From positions 1-64,000 of the forward strand of contig CAISJI010000188.1 of assembly GCA_903885565.1 (NCBI GenBank): 64,000 bases of DNA, in the 5' to 3' direction. Below are positions 26,973-35,568 of this stretch, in pieces (position 1 is the first letter of the stretch; every line of letters begins with the position of its first letter). The notes under the pieces are model-generated. The model saw only the letters and a list, made by a program, of their open reading frames with translations, was not told where the DNA came from and did no database searches. The DNA comes from an uncultured Planctomycetaceae bacterium (lineage in GTDB: Bacteria > Planctomycetota > Planctomycetia > Pirellulales > UBA1268). A program made the position numbers and the translations under genes.

Positions 26973-27914
26973 CTATCCGCTGCGGGAGGCAAAGAGCGCC
27001 CCCGACACCTTCGACAACAGCCAGAGCGTGCCGAGCGGCAGGACAATCGTGGAAATCGTGAAGTAGATCGCCAGATTGACGATCGACTCCCCCACATCGG
27101 CCAACGTGGCGTAGAGCCGCTGGGCCCGCTCGGTGACGTAGTCGACCGGGTTGTAGCGATCGACCCATGACTTGGCCTTGGCGGCATCCTCCGCCTCAAC
27201 CTCCTCGATCTTCGCAGTCGTCGTGGTGACCGTCGCCGCCGCTTGCTGGTAGCTGCTCTCCAGAAACTGCGTCGACACGAGGGAATCGATCCAGGCGGAG
27301 GTCGGAATCGCCAGTCGGGCAAACAGTGCGATGCCAACCAGCCGCCTTCCCCATCCCAGCAGCCCTTCCCGCGAGACCCCCCGGGTCACCATCGCTCCCA
27401 CCAGCGCCGCAGCCGCCGGCAGAAACAACCACCAGCCCAAGGACCGGCCGATCTGCATCCCCAGCCGCTGCACGCCCAGCGCCGTCGTGCTGGTGAGCAA
27501 CAGGGCCCCGTACTGCTCCACCAGATCGTTGACAGGATCGAGTGCCTGACCAATGCCCAGACTCCCCCCGGGCCCGAAGCTGAAGCTCACCTCGGAACTC
27601 TGCGCCAGAGAGATCGCGCTGTCGAGTCCACGCGTGGCGGCCAGCGCCGCGAGGGTGCGCGCAAACGTCGCCTCCAGATAGGCCTCGCCACGGGAGTCGG
27701 CCGCCGGGGCAAACAGCAGCATCGACACCACCGCCACACCCCCGAGCACGATCAATCGGGCCAGCGGTTCCCGGAACGACTCAGGCACCATGGTGAGCCA
27801 GCGTCCCTGCCAGAGCGCTGCCAGCAGATCATCGTCGGCAACGCTTCTGGGCGGCGGGGCCGCCGGAGGAACCGCGGCAGGCTGCACTCCAGACGGGGGC
27901 GTGGGATCGGCCAT
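26973..27914 (-). CDS. Multi-pass membrane protein of unknown function
   Basis: 313 residues. A Pro/Ala-rich cytoplasmic N-terminus is followed by hydrophobic helices at about 54-72, 130-150, 160-182, 192-210 and near the C-terminus (AIYFTISTIVLPLGTLWLL). A charged, possibly coiled segment (KIEEVEAEDAAKAKSWVDRYNP) lies before the last helix. No family was recognised. ATG 27914 lies 5 bp after the stop of the HAD-SGNH gene, so the two very likely form an operon and may act together at the membrane. Confidence 0.72.
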   Translation of the reverse strand: MADPTPPSGVQPAAVPPAAPPPRSVADDDLLAALWQGRWLTMVPESFREPLARLIVLGGVAVVSMLLFAPAADSRGEAYLEATFARTLAALAATRGLDSAISLAQSSEVSFSFGPGGSLGIGQALDPVNDLVEQYGALLLTSTTALGVQRLGMQIGRSLGWWLFLPAAAALVGAMVTRGVSREGLLGWGRRLVGIALFARLAIPTSAWIDSLVSTQFLESSYQQAAATVTTTTAKIEEVEAEDAAKAKSWVDRYNPVDYVTERAQRLYATLADVGESIVNLAIYFTISTIVLPLGTLWLLSKVSGALFASRSG

Positions 27915-27919
27915 GGCTC

Positions 27920-29839
27920 TCAATGCTCCAGAAGTTTTTCGAGCACCGGCTGGAGAATCACTGCTCGCCGGAAATTACCGATCAGGCTGGGATGCAGCGT
28001 GTCGTCGAGAAAGCATTCTGCCGCGGGCAGTCCGTCCGCGCCCAGAAAAGCGGCGCTGGTATCGAGGTGGCTCACGCCCGGCGCGCTCCCTGCGGCGATC
28101 CAGGCAGCAATCTGCCGGTTGGCTTCAGCCTGTGTCTCCACCTGCTTCCAACGCTTGATGCTCGGAGCGATCTCCAGAAACAGGATCTTTACCTCCGGCA
28201 ACTCCTCCCGCACTCCGGCCACCAGACGCTGGAATGCGGCGGCCACATCGGCCGCTGCGGTTCCTGCATCAATGTCGTTGCCACCAGCCGAAACCACGAC
28301 CACCGCCGGGTGGAGGTGGGCCAGAAGCCGGGGGGCAAACTCTGCCAATTCGCTTAAATAGCAGCCTCCAACGCCACGGTTGACGATATTGAGCCCAGGA
28401 AAATCCTCCGCCAGCGTCGACCAGAGCCTGATGTTGGAAGACCCCAGCAGACAGACGCCGCCAGGCGCCGGTGGCTGGCGGAGCGTTTCCTGTTCATAGG
28501 AGGCAATCTCCCGTTCCCAGCGATCTTTGCGATCAGCCGGGGGGGCTGGGGTCGCGGCAGGCGGTGCGACCAGCGCGGAGCGATCGGCCGGGGCTGGCGT
28601 TTCCGCTGCGGGTGACTGATCGCCCACCGCGGGGGCAGCGCGGCGTTCCAGCGGCCGGGCAAAGATGCGATTCCAGTCGCTGGCCATCCGCACCACGTTC
28701 CATCCATGAGCCTGCGCTGCCTGCATCGAGGCATGCGTCGGTTCGTCGTAGGCCATTTCTCGCTCTGCATCATCGTGGAGCACGAGCAGCTGCAGGTTGG
28801 GCCGCAAGCTGCCCGCCGACCAGCGCAGCATCGCGATGTCGCCCGCGGTGCCGACGTTGCCGGCAGCGAAGATCGGACGCCTGCCGATCCGCTCCGAGAT
28901 GCCGATCGCTTTCTGATGCTCGTCGTTGAGCACCTCTAACCGGGGCTTGGCGACGATCCGCAGGCCCCGGGTGCCATGAGCAGTCGGGCTCGACGGTTGC
29001 TCGACCTCCTCCAGTTCCAAGGCAGGGCGGGAGGCAATGACGTTCTCCGGGGGGATCGCGTACCAGGCCGCGGCGGCCGGACGCATGAAGTGGACTCCGC
29101 TGCCGGTGCAGATCCAGAGCGTGAAGCCACGGCTGCGCAGCAGCGCCAAGAGTTCATGCATCGGCTGGTAGGTGACTTCCGCGTAGGGCACATCGAAAAC
29201 CGGATGCCGCGCCCGGGCCAGAAAGCCCTCCACGCTTTTTTCCAAATCCTCTTCTGTCACCCCCGCGAGCGCCTCGAAATTCAGGTCCATGAAATACCGC
29301 TTGCCCAGCCTGCCGACGGCAGTGATATCGCCAGTGAGGAGCGTGGCGTAGGGCTCGGTGTGGGCCAGATCGGGCTGCTGCTCGGCCAACTGCCGGATGT
29401 GCTCCAGCAGAAACATGCCGTGGACGATCGGCTTTTCACACACCAGCGTGCCGTCGTGGTCGAACACCGCGATGCGTTCTTCCGGCGGCACATAGGTGGC
29501 CGTTCCCTCGGCCGTCACCGCCGCGAGGAAATTGACGATCGCCTGTTTTGTTTTTCCCTCGTTCCAACTCGGCAGGGGATCGACCGGCAGAGACTCCCCG
29601 GGATTCGCTCCTGGATTCGGCCGGGCGGCAGGGACTGCCAGACCGGGCGGCAGGCCGTCTGTCGGCTGGGTGGTCGGGGGCTGGGTGGTCGGCGGACGCA
29701 CACCCACCGGAGCCATCTCACCACACCACACCGCGACTCCCACCACTCCTGAGAGCAGCAGCAACGGCAGGAGCGGATTGAACGCGGAGCCGAGCGGCCT
29801 CTCTCTGCCGGTCCATGCGGGCCCATCGTCTCTGGTCAT
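27920..29839 (-). CDS. HAD-family hydrolase fused to an SGNH/GDSL hydrolase
   Basis: 639 residues. An N-terminal membrane anchor or signal helix (about 15-40) and a Pro/Thr linker precede a HAD domain at about 95-375: the nucleophile motif FDHDGTLV, a Thr-containing motif II in LWICTGSG, and a later acidic loop. After an Ala/Pro linker comes an SGNH domain at about 430-639 with block I GSSNIRLW, block III SAGGNDID and block V DDTLHPS. HAD members hydrolyse phosphate esters; SGNH members hydrolyse acyl esters. ATG 29839 has AAGGAG 7 nt upstream. It is first in an operon with the membrane protein at 26973-27914. Confidence 0.83.
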   Translation of the reverse strand: MTRDDGPAWTGRERPLGSAFNPLLPLLLLSGVVGVAVWCGEMAPVGVRPPTTQPPTTQPTDGLPPGLAVPAARPNPGANPGESLPVDPLPSWNEGKTKQAIVNFLAAVTAEGTATYVPPEERIAVFDHDGTLVCEKPIVHGMFLLEHIRQLAEQQPDLAHTEPYATLLTGDITAVGRLGKRYFMDLNFEALAGVTEEDLEKSVEGFLARARHPVFDVPYAEVTYQPMHELLALLRSRGFTLWICTGSGVHFMRPAAAAWYAIPPENVIASRPALELEEVEQPSSPTAHGTRGLRIVAKPRLEVLNDEHQKAIGISERIGRRPIFAAGNVGTAGDIAMLRWSAGSLRPNLQLLVLHDDAEREMAYDEPTHASMQAAQAHGWNVVRMASDWNRIFARPLERRAAPAVGDQSPAAETPAPADRSALVAPPAATPAPPADRKDRWEREIASYEQETLRQPPAPGGVCLLGSSNIRLWSTLAEDFPGLNIVNRGVGGCYLSELAEFAPRLLAHLHPAVVVVSAGGNDIDAGTAAADVAAAFQRLVAGVREELPEVKILFLEIAPSIKRWKQVETQAEANRQIAAWIAAGSAPGVSHLDTSAAFLGADGLPAAECFLDDTLHPSLIGNFRRAVILQPVLEKLLEH

Positions 29840-30086
29840 TCGCTGCTCCTTGAGTCTCTCCCGGCACACGGCCGCCGGCACTCACCGGCCACGCCCGTCG
29901 CAGTGCGACCAATAATGTCGGCCCGCGGTGGCTTGGACAAGCCACCGCACGGCTTCTCCCCGATTCATTCTTCACCCCGCGCTCCCCAGCCTGTATTCTA
30001 TTGATCCCCGGGGGGTGACACCTGCAGGCTTCGACAGCAAGCGAAGTATGCCCCCCTGTTGTCGTTTCACCCTTGGAGCCAGCTCG

Positions 30087-31640
30087 ATGCGCCGTTTCCA
30101 ACTCTTTCTCGCCTCCCTCCTGATCTGCCTGCCGACGCTGGCCCGGGCCGACGTGTCGCTCAACAACATGTTTGGCGATCATATGGTGCTGCAGCAGGGG
30201 ATCCGCAACCGGGTCTGGGGCAAGGCCGAGCCGGGCGAGGCAGTCACCGTGACGCTCGGCGCGCAGACCCACTCCACGCAGGCCGGAGCGGACGGGCAGT
30301 GGCAGGTGTTCCTCGATCCTGTGCTGGCCTACGGCGGCCCGCATACCCTGACCGTCAAGGGGAAGAACACCGTGGCGTTCAACGATGTGCTCATCGGCGA
30401 GGTGTGGATCTGCGCCGGGCAGTCGAACATGCAGTGGAGCGTTGACCAGTGCCGGGATGCCGATCTGGAGCGGGCGACTGCCAAATTCCCCACGATCCGG
30501 CTGATCAACGTGCCGATCAAGGGCACGCAGGAACCACAAGGGAATTTCGACGGCAAGTGGCAGGTCTGCTCGCCAGAGACCGTCGGACCGTTTTCCGCTA
30601 CGGGCTATTACTTCGGCCGCCAACTGCAGCAGACGCTCGGTGTGCCGGTCGGCCTGATCGACAATGCCTGGGGAGGCAGCGCTGCGGAGGCCTGGGTGAA
30701 GCGCGAGAAACTGGCGGCTGACGAACGCTTCAAGCCGCTCGAGGCCCGCTGGGCCCAGCTGGAGGCGGCCTTCCCCGCCGCCAAGGCCGATTATGAAAAG
30801 AAGATGGAAGAGTGGAAGGCTGCCGCCGAGAAGGCAAAGGCGGAAGGGAAGCCCGCGCCGAATCAGCCGGGCAACCCGGAGGGCAACATGGCCGGCAACG
30901 CCCGGCCTGGCAACATCCATGCCGGCATGCTCGCCCCTTCGATCGGCTACGGAATCCGTGGCGCGATCTGGTATCAGGGGGAGTCCAACGCCAGCCGAGC
31001 GCTGCAATACCGCTCCCTGTTTCCCTTCATGATCAAAAGCTGGCGCGACGAATGGGGCGTTGGCGAATTCCCCTTCTACTGGGTGCAATTGGCCGACTTC
31101 ACTGATGAGGCCAAGGAGCCGGGAGACAGCGACTGGGCAGAACTGCGCGAGGCGCAGACGATGACTATGAAAGCCCTGCCGAACACCGGCGAAGCGGTGA
31201 TCATCGATCTCGGCGAGGGGAAGGACATCCATCCGCTGAACAAGCAGGATGTGTCGAAGCGGCTGGCCCGCTGGGCTCTGGCCGAAACCTACAAGGTTCA
31301 GGGCATCCCCTGCCATAGCCCGCTCTACCGCTCGATGGAAAAAGGAGGGAACAAAATCGTTCTCTCATTCGATCATGTCACGGGGGGCTGGCGGCCGTTT
31401 GATGTCAACGAACCGCTCGGCTTCACGATCGCCGGCGAGGACCGGAAGTTTGTGCGGGCCAAGGCTCAGGTCCTCCCCGATGGCAGGATCGAGGTTTCCA
31501 GCGAGGCGGTTGCCGCGCCAGTGGCGGTGCGATATGGCTGGGCCAACAACCCCGTCTGCAACATGTACTCAGGCGCGGGCCTGCCCCTGACCCCGTTCCG
31601 TACCGACACCTTCCCCGGCATCACCGACGGCAACCACTGA
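30087..31640 (+). CDS. Sialate O-acetylesterase-type (SASA) carbohydrate esterase
   Basis: 517 residues, exported. The signal peptide ends at about LPTLARA. The start of the mature protein, NNMFGDHMVLQQ, is typical of SASA-domain esterases, which remove acetyl groups from sugars. The nucleophile lies in ICAGQSNMQWS and the second SGNH-like block in WYQGESNA. A charged Lys/Glu/Ala helix insert (about 225-270) interrupts the core. The C-terminus forms a beta-domain ending in RYGWANNPVCNMYSGAGLP. ATG 30087 is preceded by GGAG. It probably acts on acetylated polysaccharide in the periplasm or outside the cell. Confidence 0.9.
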   Translation: MRRFQLFLASLLICLPTLARADVSLNNMFGDHMVLQQGIRNRVWGKAEPGEAVTVTLGAQTHSTQAGADGQWQVFLDPVLAYGGPHTLTVKGKNTVAFNDVLIGEVWICAGQSNMQWSVDQCRDADLERATAKFPTIRLINVPIKGTQEPQGNFDGKWQVCSPETVGPFSATGYYFGRQLQQTLGVPVGLIDNAWGGSAAEAWVKREKLAADERFKPLEARWAQLEAAFPAAKADYEKKMEEWKAAAEKAKAEGKPAPNQPGNPEGNMAGNARPGNIHAGMLAPSIGYGIRGAIWYQGESNASRALQYRSLFPFMIKSWRDEWGVGEFPFYWVQLADFTDEAKEPGDSDWAELREAQTMTMKALPNTGEAVIIDLGEGKDIHPLNKQDVSKRLARWALAETYKVQGIPCHSPLYRSMEKGGNKIVLSFDHVTGGWRPFDVNEPLGFTIAGEDRKFVRAKAQVLPDGRIEVSSEAVAAPVAVRYGWANNPVCNMYSGAGLPLTPFRTDTFPGITDGNH

Positions 31641-31763
31641 ATGGGTCCGGCGAAACCTCGGTTGGGGAAGAAGCGCCGCCCGAAGTAGGATGCTCGGGCG
31701 GCCCCGGGGCGGAAGGGGATTCCCTCCGCCTGCTCCCCCAACTCTTCACAGGGAGGTTTTGTC

Positions 31764-33023
31764 ATGCGCGACCCACGGCCCCGCTGCCGGCTCCCGTTCA
31801 CCCTGCATTTCCTGCAGCGCTGCCTGCTGGCGGCGGCCTGCCTCACCACCGGCCTGACCACTGCCTGCACGCCCCCGGCAGCGTCCAGCAGACAGACACC
31901 ACCACGCCCTTCGTCTGCCTTCTCGTCGCGAGCGATTCCGGTGATCATCCGGCCGGCGCGGCGGTTTCATACCGACCACCTCGCCTCCACCGAAAGCGGA
32001 CCGTCGCCGGTTTCCAACGCCGTAACCACCCCCCCGCGTCTGTTGGCCGACAGTGCCGCCCGCCTCTCGGGATTGCCTGCAGCCGCAGGTCCGCCAGCGG
32101 AGCCCTCCCCGACGGCGGTGGCTGAGGCTGAGATAAAGGCGATGGTGGGGGATTACCTGCGGGCCTTCAACCGCCACGATTCCCTCCGCGCCGCGGCCCA
32201 CTGGAGCGCTTCGGCAGACAACACCAACCTCGCTTCGGGTGAAATCACGCGGGGCCGGGACGCCGTGGAAGAGGTGCTCGCTGCGCTGTTTGAGGAGGAG
32301 GCAGGGGCCACGATCGACATTGATGTCGTGTCGATTCGAATGGTGCGCAGCGACGTGGCTGTGGTCGATGCCGTCTCGGCGCTCTCTTTTTCGGACACGG
32401 GCAATTCCCCCACGCGTCCCTCCCGCAGCCGCCTGCTGGCGGTGGTTGTCAAACAGGATGGCCGCTGGCTACTGGAGAGCGTCCGCGAGGCAGGTCTGGC
32501 TGCCGCGCCGCCGGCCGCAGGGCCCCTCGATGCACTCGCCTGGCTGGTGGGTTCATGGGAAGACGCAGACGACGGCGTGACCGCAGCGACGCACTGCTGC
32601 TGGAGTGCCGATCGATCATTCCTCATCCGCACCCATCACGTCACACGCGAAACGAGCGCCACTGAGCCGCCGGTCGAACCCGGCATTCCGCAACTCCTCT
32701 CCCCTCATCCCTCAGGCCCACGTGAGATCACCGAAGTAATCGGCTGGGATCCTCAGGCTGGCGAGATCCGCAGTTGGCTGTTCGGCTCAGGAGGCCGGCT
32801 GGCCGAGGGGGAGTGGAAGCGGAAGGGTGAGCAGTGGCAGATCCATCTGCACGGCGGTGGGGCGACCGCGCCAGCCACCTGCACCTGCACGCTGGAGCCG
32901 ATTGGAACCGAACAGATCCGCCTCCACTGCGACCGAGACGACCTGCTGGAGGTACTGCCTCCGGCCTCTGTGTATCGCCGCGTCAGCCGACTCGGCTTGC
33001 TGCCGGCACCGCTCAGCGAGTGA
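31764..33023 (+). CDS. Exported SnoaL/SgcJ-type protein, paralogue of the 22249-23562 product
   Basis: 419 residues. The N-terminus is a signal peptide with a possible, imperfect lipobox (LTTAC, C35), then a disordered Pro/Ser/Thr region, an NTF2-fold domain (IKAMVGDYLRAFNRHDSLRAAAHW) and a beta-rich domain beginning LAWLVGSWEDADDG and running through VIGWDPQAGEIRSWLFGSGG. The same order and motifs occur in the gene at 22249-23562. ATG 31764 has GGAGG 7 nt upstream. Its stop overlaps the convergent gene at 33013 by 11 bp. Confidence 0.8.
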   Translation: MRDPRPRCRLPFTLHFLQRCLLAAACLTTGLTTACTPPAASSRQTPPRPSSAFSSRAIPVIIRPARRFHTDHLASTESGPSPVSNAVTTPPRLLADSAARLSGLPAAAGPPAEPSPTAVAEAEIKAMVGDYLRAFNRHDSLRAAAHWSASADNTNLASGEITRGRDAVEEVLAALFEEEAGATIDIDVVSIRMVRSDVAVVDAVSALSFSDTGNSPTRPSRSRLLAVVVKQDGRWLLESVREAGLAAAPPAAGPLDALAWLVGSWEDADDGVTAATHCCWSADRSFLIRTHHVTRETSATEPPVEPGIPQLLSPHPSGPREITEVIGWDPQAGEIRSWLFGSGGRLAEGEWKRKGEQWQIHLHGGGATAPATCTCTLEPIGTEQIRLHCDRDDLLEVLPPASVYRRVSRLGLLPAPLSE

Positions 33024-34113
33024 GCGGCGCTTTGGGGGCAGTCGCTACCGGCGTGCGTTTGGAGACATAGACTTTCGGGTCGTCGATCACCCAGGGGGTG
33101 CTCCATGTCTTGCCGTCATCGCGGGTGCAGACATTGTAAAAATAGGTCTTGAGAAGTTCGGTGCGGTAACCGTAGGGGAATTGCGAAGTGATGTGGTCAT
33201 CCATCGTGAGGTCGTCCACACCAGGACTGGCAAAATAGTGCACCATGCCGTCGGGCGAGCAGGAGAGCCCGAGCGTCCACCAGCCCAACTCCTTCATCTG
33301 CGGCCCCCGGATTTCGGCGCCGTTACGCCCGCCGCGGATCTTGAGATAGGCGGCGTCCTCCTTGAATCTTCCGTCGTGGCTGCTCTCGAAGCAGATGAAC
33401 ATGCCGGGCCAGTATTCTTCGAGCCCAAAGCGGCCTTTTTCCGGGTGGTCGTCGCCGGTGATGATCGCATGGGTGAAGCAACCAGCGCGGAACCCAAAGG
33501 AGGGACCGGAGCGATTCTCCCACTGCTCAAAGGGAGGCAGATAGACGCGGGTCACCACACTCGGGCTGTCGCCGACAGAAATCCCCCGCCCATACGAGCG
33601 CTGCATGTTGAAGATGAGATCGTCCTGCTCCATCTTGTAGCTCAGCCGCCCGGGAATCCCTGTGTGCAGGGAAGAGATGAGCAGGCCGTACTCACTCCCT
33701 TCCAAACCGGGCGCCGGCAGCGCCAGCCGCTTCACAACGTCGGGCGTGCCCCGCTTCATCCCCTCGAACCATTTGCCGTTGATGCTCTTTCCCACCGGGG
33801 CACGGACGCGCTTGTCCTGCTCTTCGGAGCTCTTGGGATGGCGGTAGTTCCAGTTCCACTTCTCGTCCTCGAAGTCATCCCCGGCATTGAGCACCACGGT
33901 GCCAGTGCCTGGCACCAGCACCGGCTTCTTGGGGGCCGGGGGTTGGGGCTCGGCGGCCGTGGCCGTTGTCGCGGCCGTGGAACGGGGCGACTGGGCCTTG
34001 CGGGCGGTGCGCTGCTGCTGCCGTGGGGCCGACTCGGCTGCCGGGGCCAGAGCAGTCAGGCAGCCAAGAACCACCAGCGCTAAAGCGACTTTCGAGACCT
34101 GCGAATGGGCCAT
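33013..34113 (-). CDS. Exported protein of unknown function
   Basis: 366 residues. Signal peptide (about 1-28), a Gln/Arg/Ala/Thr-rich linker, then a folded region rich in aromatic residues: DDFEDEKWNWNYRHPKSSEE, KWFEGMKRGTPDVVKRL, LISSLHTGIPGRLS, FRAGCFTHAIITGD, WPGMFICFES and WWTLGLSCSPDGMVHYFA. The pattern suggests a beta-sandwich resembling carbohydrate-binding or concanavalin-like domains, but this is an inference from composition only. ATG 34113 has GGGGAGA upstream. It is divergent from the PDZ-protein gene. Confidence 0.68.
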   Translation of the reverse strand: MAHSQVSKVALALVVLGCLTALAPAAESAPRQQQRTARKAQSPRSTAATTATAAEPQPPAPKKPVLVPGTGTVVLNAGDDFEDEKWNWNYRHPKSSEEQDKRVRAPVGKSINGKWFEGMKRGTPDVVKRLALPAPGLEGSEYGLLISSLHTGIPGRLSYKMEQDDLIFNMQRSYGRGISVGDSPSVVTRVYLPPFEQWENRSGPSFGFRAGCFTHAIITGDDHPEKGRFGLEEYWPGMFICFESSHDGRFKEDAAYLKIRGGRNGAEIRGPQMKELGWWTLGLSCSPDGMVHYFASPGVDDLTMDDHITSQFPYGYRTELLKTYFYNVCTRDDGKTWSTPWVIDDPKVYVSKRTPVATAPKAPLTR

Positions 34114-34437
34114 TGATGTCTCCCCCCGAAATATGGAATACCGGCCCAACGCCCGTCGCGCTTCTGCCAAAATAACTATCGACGCCCAACCCCCGGGCAA
34201 TCGAACCCCGGCCCCGCGCCGCACTGCCAATCGCTCTGTTCTCCGAGGCTGCCCGATCGCCCCCTCCGGGCTCTCCTGCCGGCCTTGTGCAGACCCACCA
34301 GACTCCGGCCCATTCGGTCGGCAAAAGAGGTCTGGCGACACCGGGAAGAAATCGTCACAAACCCCTTCGGCGCGAGCTCGCTCCCGCAGCTCCACGGCCA
34401 CCCCCGCGGGAACTCACAAACCTTCCGTCCCAAATCC
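34114..34437. other. Divergent intergenic region
   Basis: About 320 bp between the start of the unknown exported protein (minus) and the PDZ protein (plus). Open frames run through it in both directions, but their content is Arg/Pro/Ser-rich and not protein-like. It must hold promoters for both genes; none could be fixed. Confidence 0.45.
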
Positions 34438-35565
34438 ATGCGCACCACCTGTTCGATCGCCCTGTGTCTGGTGCTGCTCTCGGGATCGACCATGCGATTT
34501 TCGCTGGCAGGGGATCCGGATCGCCCGCAGGCCACGCCCGCCTCCGCAGCGCCTGTCGGACCGCGCTCCCACATCCAGACAGTGGCCGAACTGGCATCCG
34601 ACCGCCGTCAGCCTCCCGCTACGGGGCTCGTAACATCCCGTGCCTCTGATGTGCTGAGAGAGCAATTGGCGCTGGATCGCGGCTGCGGCCTGGTGGTGGA
34701 AGCGGTCGCTCCGGGCACCCCTGCCGCCCGGGCCGGACTCAAACGCCACGATGTGCTGGTCTCGCTCGACGGGCAACTGCTCCTGCTTCCTGAGCAACTC
34801 GCCGCGCTTCTGGAATGTTCCCGCAGCGATGCACCTCTGCAGTTTGAAGTGCGGCGTGCTGGCCAGGCCTCCACGATCTCCCTGCACGCTGAGGGAACGA
34901 CCAGCCCGACACGCTCGATGGCAGCTACCGACCCGGAACCTGTGGCAGTTCAGCCAGCGGCCGTGCCGCAACAGGAGGCCGAAAGGGCGGTCGTGGCGGA
35001 TGGCTCCACCGACCAACCCCCCAACCACGCACAATCAACAGTCACCCGGCTGGCAGATGACACGCTCGTGCAACACGGGGCCGACTACTGGCTCAAAATC
35101 CACCGCGGCGAGGAATTGTGGCTGATTGTTCGCGATCCACGTGGTTGGGTGGTCTTCAATGGAGTGATCGACACTCCGGCCCAACGCAGCCTGATCCCGA
35201 TTCAGGTTCGCAGCCGAGTGGAACAGCTCGAGACCATGCTCGCATCACCGGCCTATCACCCACCAGCAGACCCTCAAGCGGGTCTGCCAGAGGTTTCCCA
35301 AGAGGGGCGTGTATCTTCAGTGGGGCCAGTATCTTCGACCCCAGCCGGGGCACCACAGACTCCCGCCAAGACCAGCCCTGGCACAGATGTGCGTCGCTCA
35401 AAGCCCCGAGCAGGGCTCACGTCGGCAGCGCTGCTCCGCCCCGCCGGAACAGCCGAATCGACCAGGAGCGAGGCCGCTCAAGAGCCTCCCGCCGCGCTGA
35501 AAGCCGCTCCCCTTCCCGCTGCAGAGATCGGTCTGCTCGACGTCGCACCGATTGAGATTCGCTGA
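34438..35565 (+). CDS. Exported PDZ-domain protein
   Basis: 375 residues. The signal peptide ends near FSLAG. A PDZ domain lies at about 65-150 (DRGCGLVVEAVAPGTPAARAG, then LKRHDVLVSLDGQLL and a PLQFEVRRAGQ strand). The rest is a low-complexity Ala/Pro/Ser/Thr region with an embedded segment HGADYWLKIHRGEELWLIV that may be a second small fold. There is no protease domain, so it is probably an adaptor or ligand-binding protein. I chose ATG 34438 because it starts a good signal peptide. It converges on the TPM-domain gene with a 3-bp gap. Confidence 0.72.
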   Translation: MRTTCSIALCLVLLSGSTMRFSLAGDPDRPQATPASAAPVGPRSHIQTVAELASDRRQPPATGLVTSRASDVLREQLALDRGCGLVVEAVAPGTPAARAGLKRHDVLVSLDGQLLLLPEQLAALLECSRSDAPLQFEVRRAGQASTISLHAEGTTSPTRSMAATDPEPVAVQPAAVPQQEAERAVVADGSTDQPPNHAQSTVTRLADDTLVQHGADYWLKIHRGEELWLIVRDPRGWVVFNGVIDTPAQRSLIPIQVRSRVEQLETMLASPAYHPPADPQAGLPEVSQEGRVSSVGPVSSTPAGAPQTPAKTSPGTDVRRSKPRAGLTSAALLRPAGTAESTRSEAAQEPPAALKAAPLPAAEIGLLDVAPIEIR

Positions 35566-35568
35566 CGG

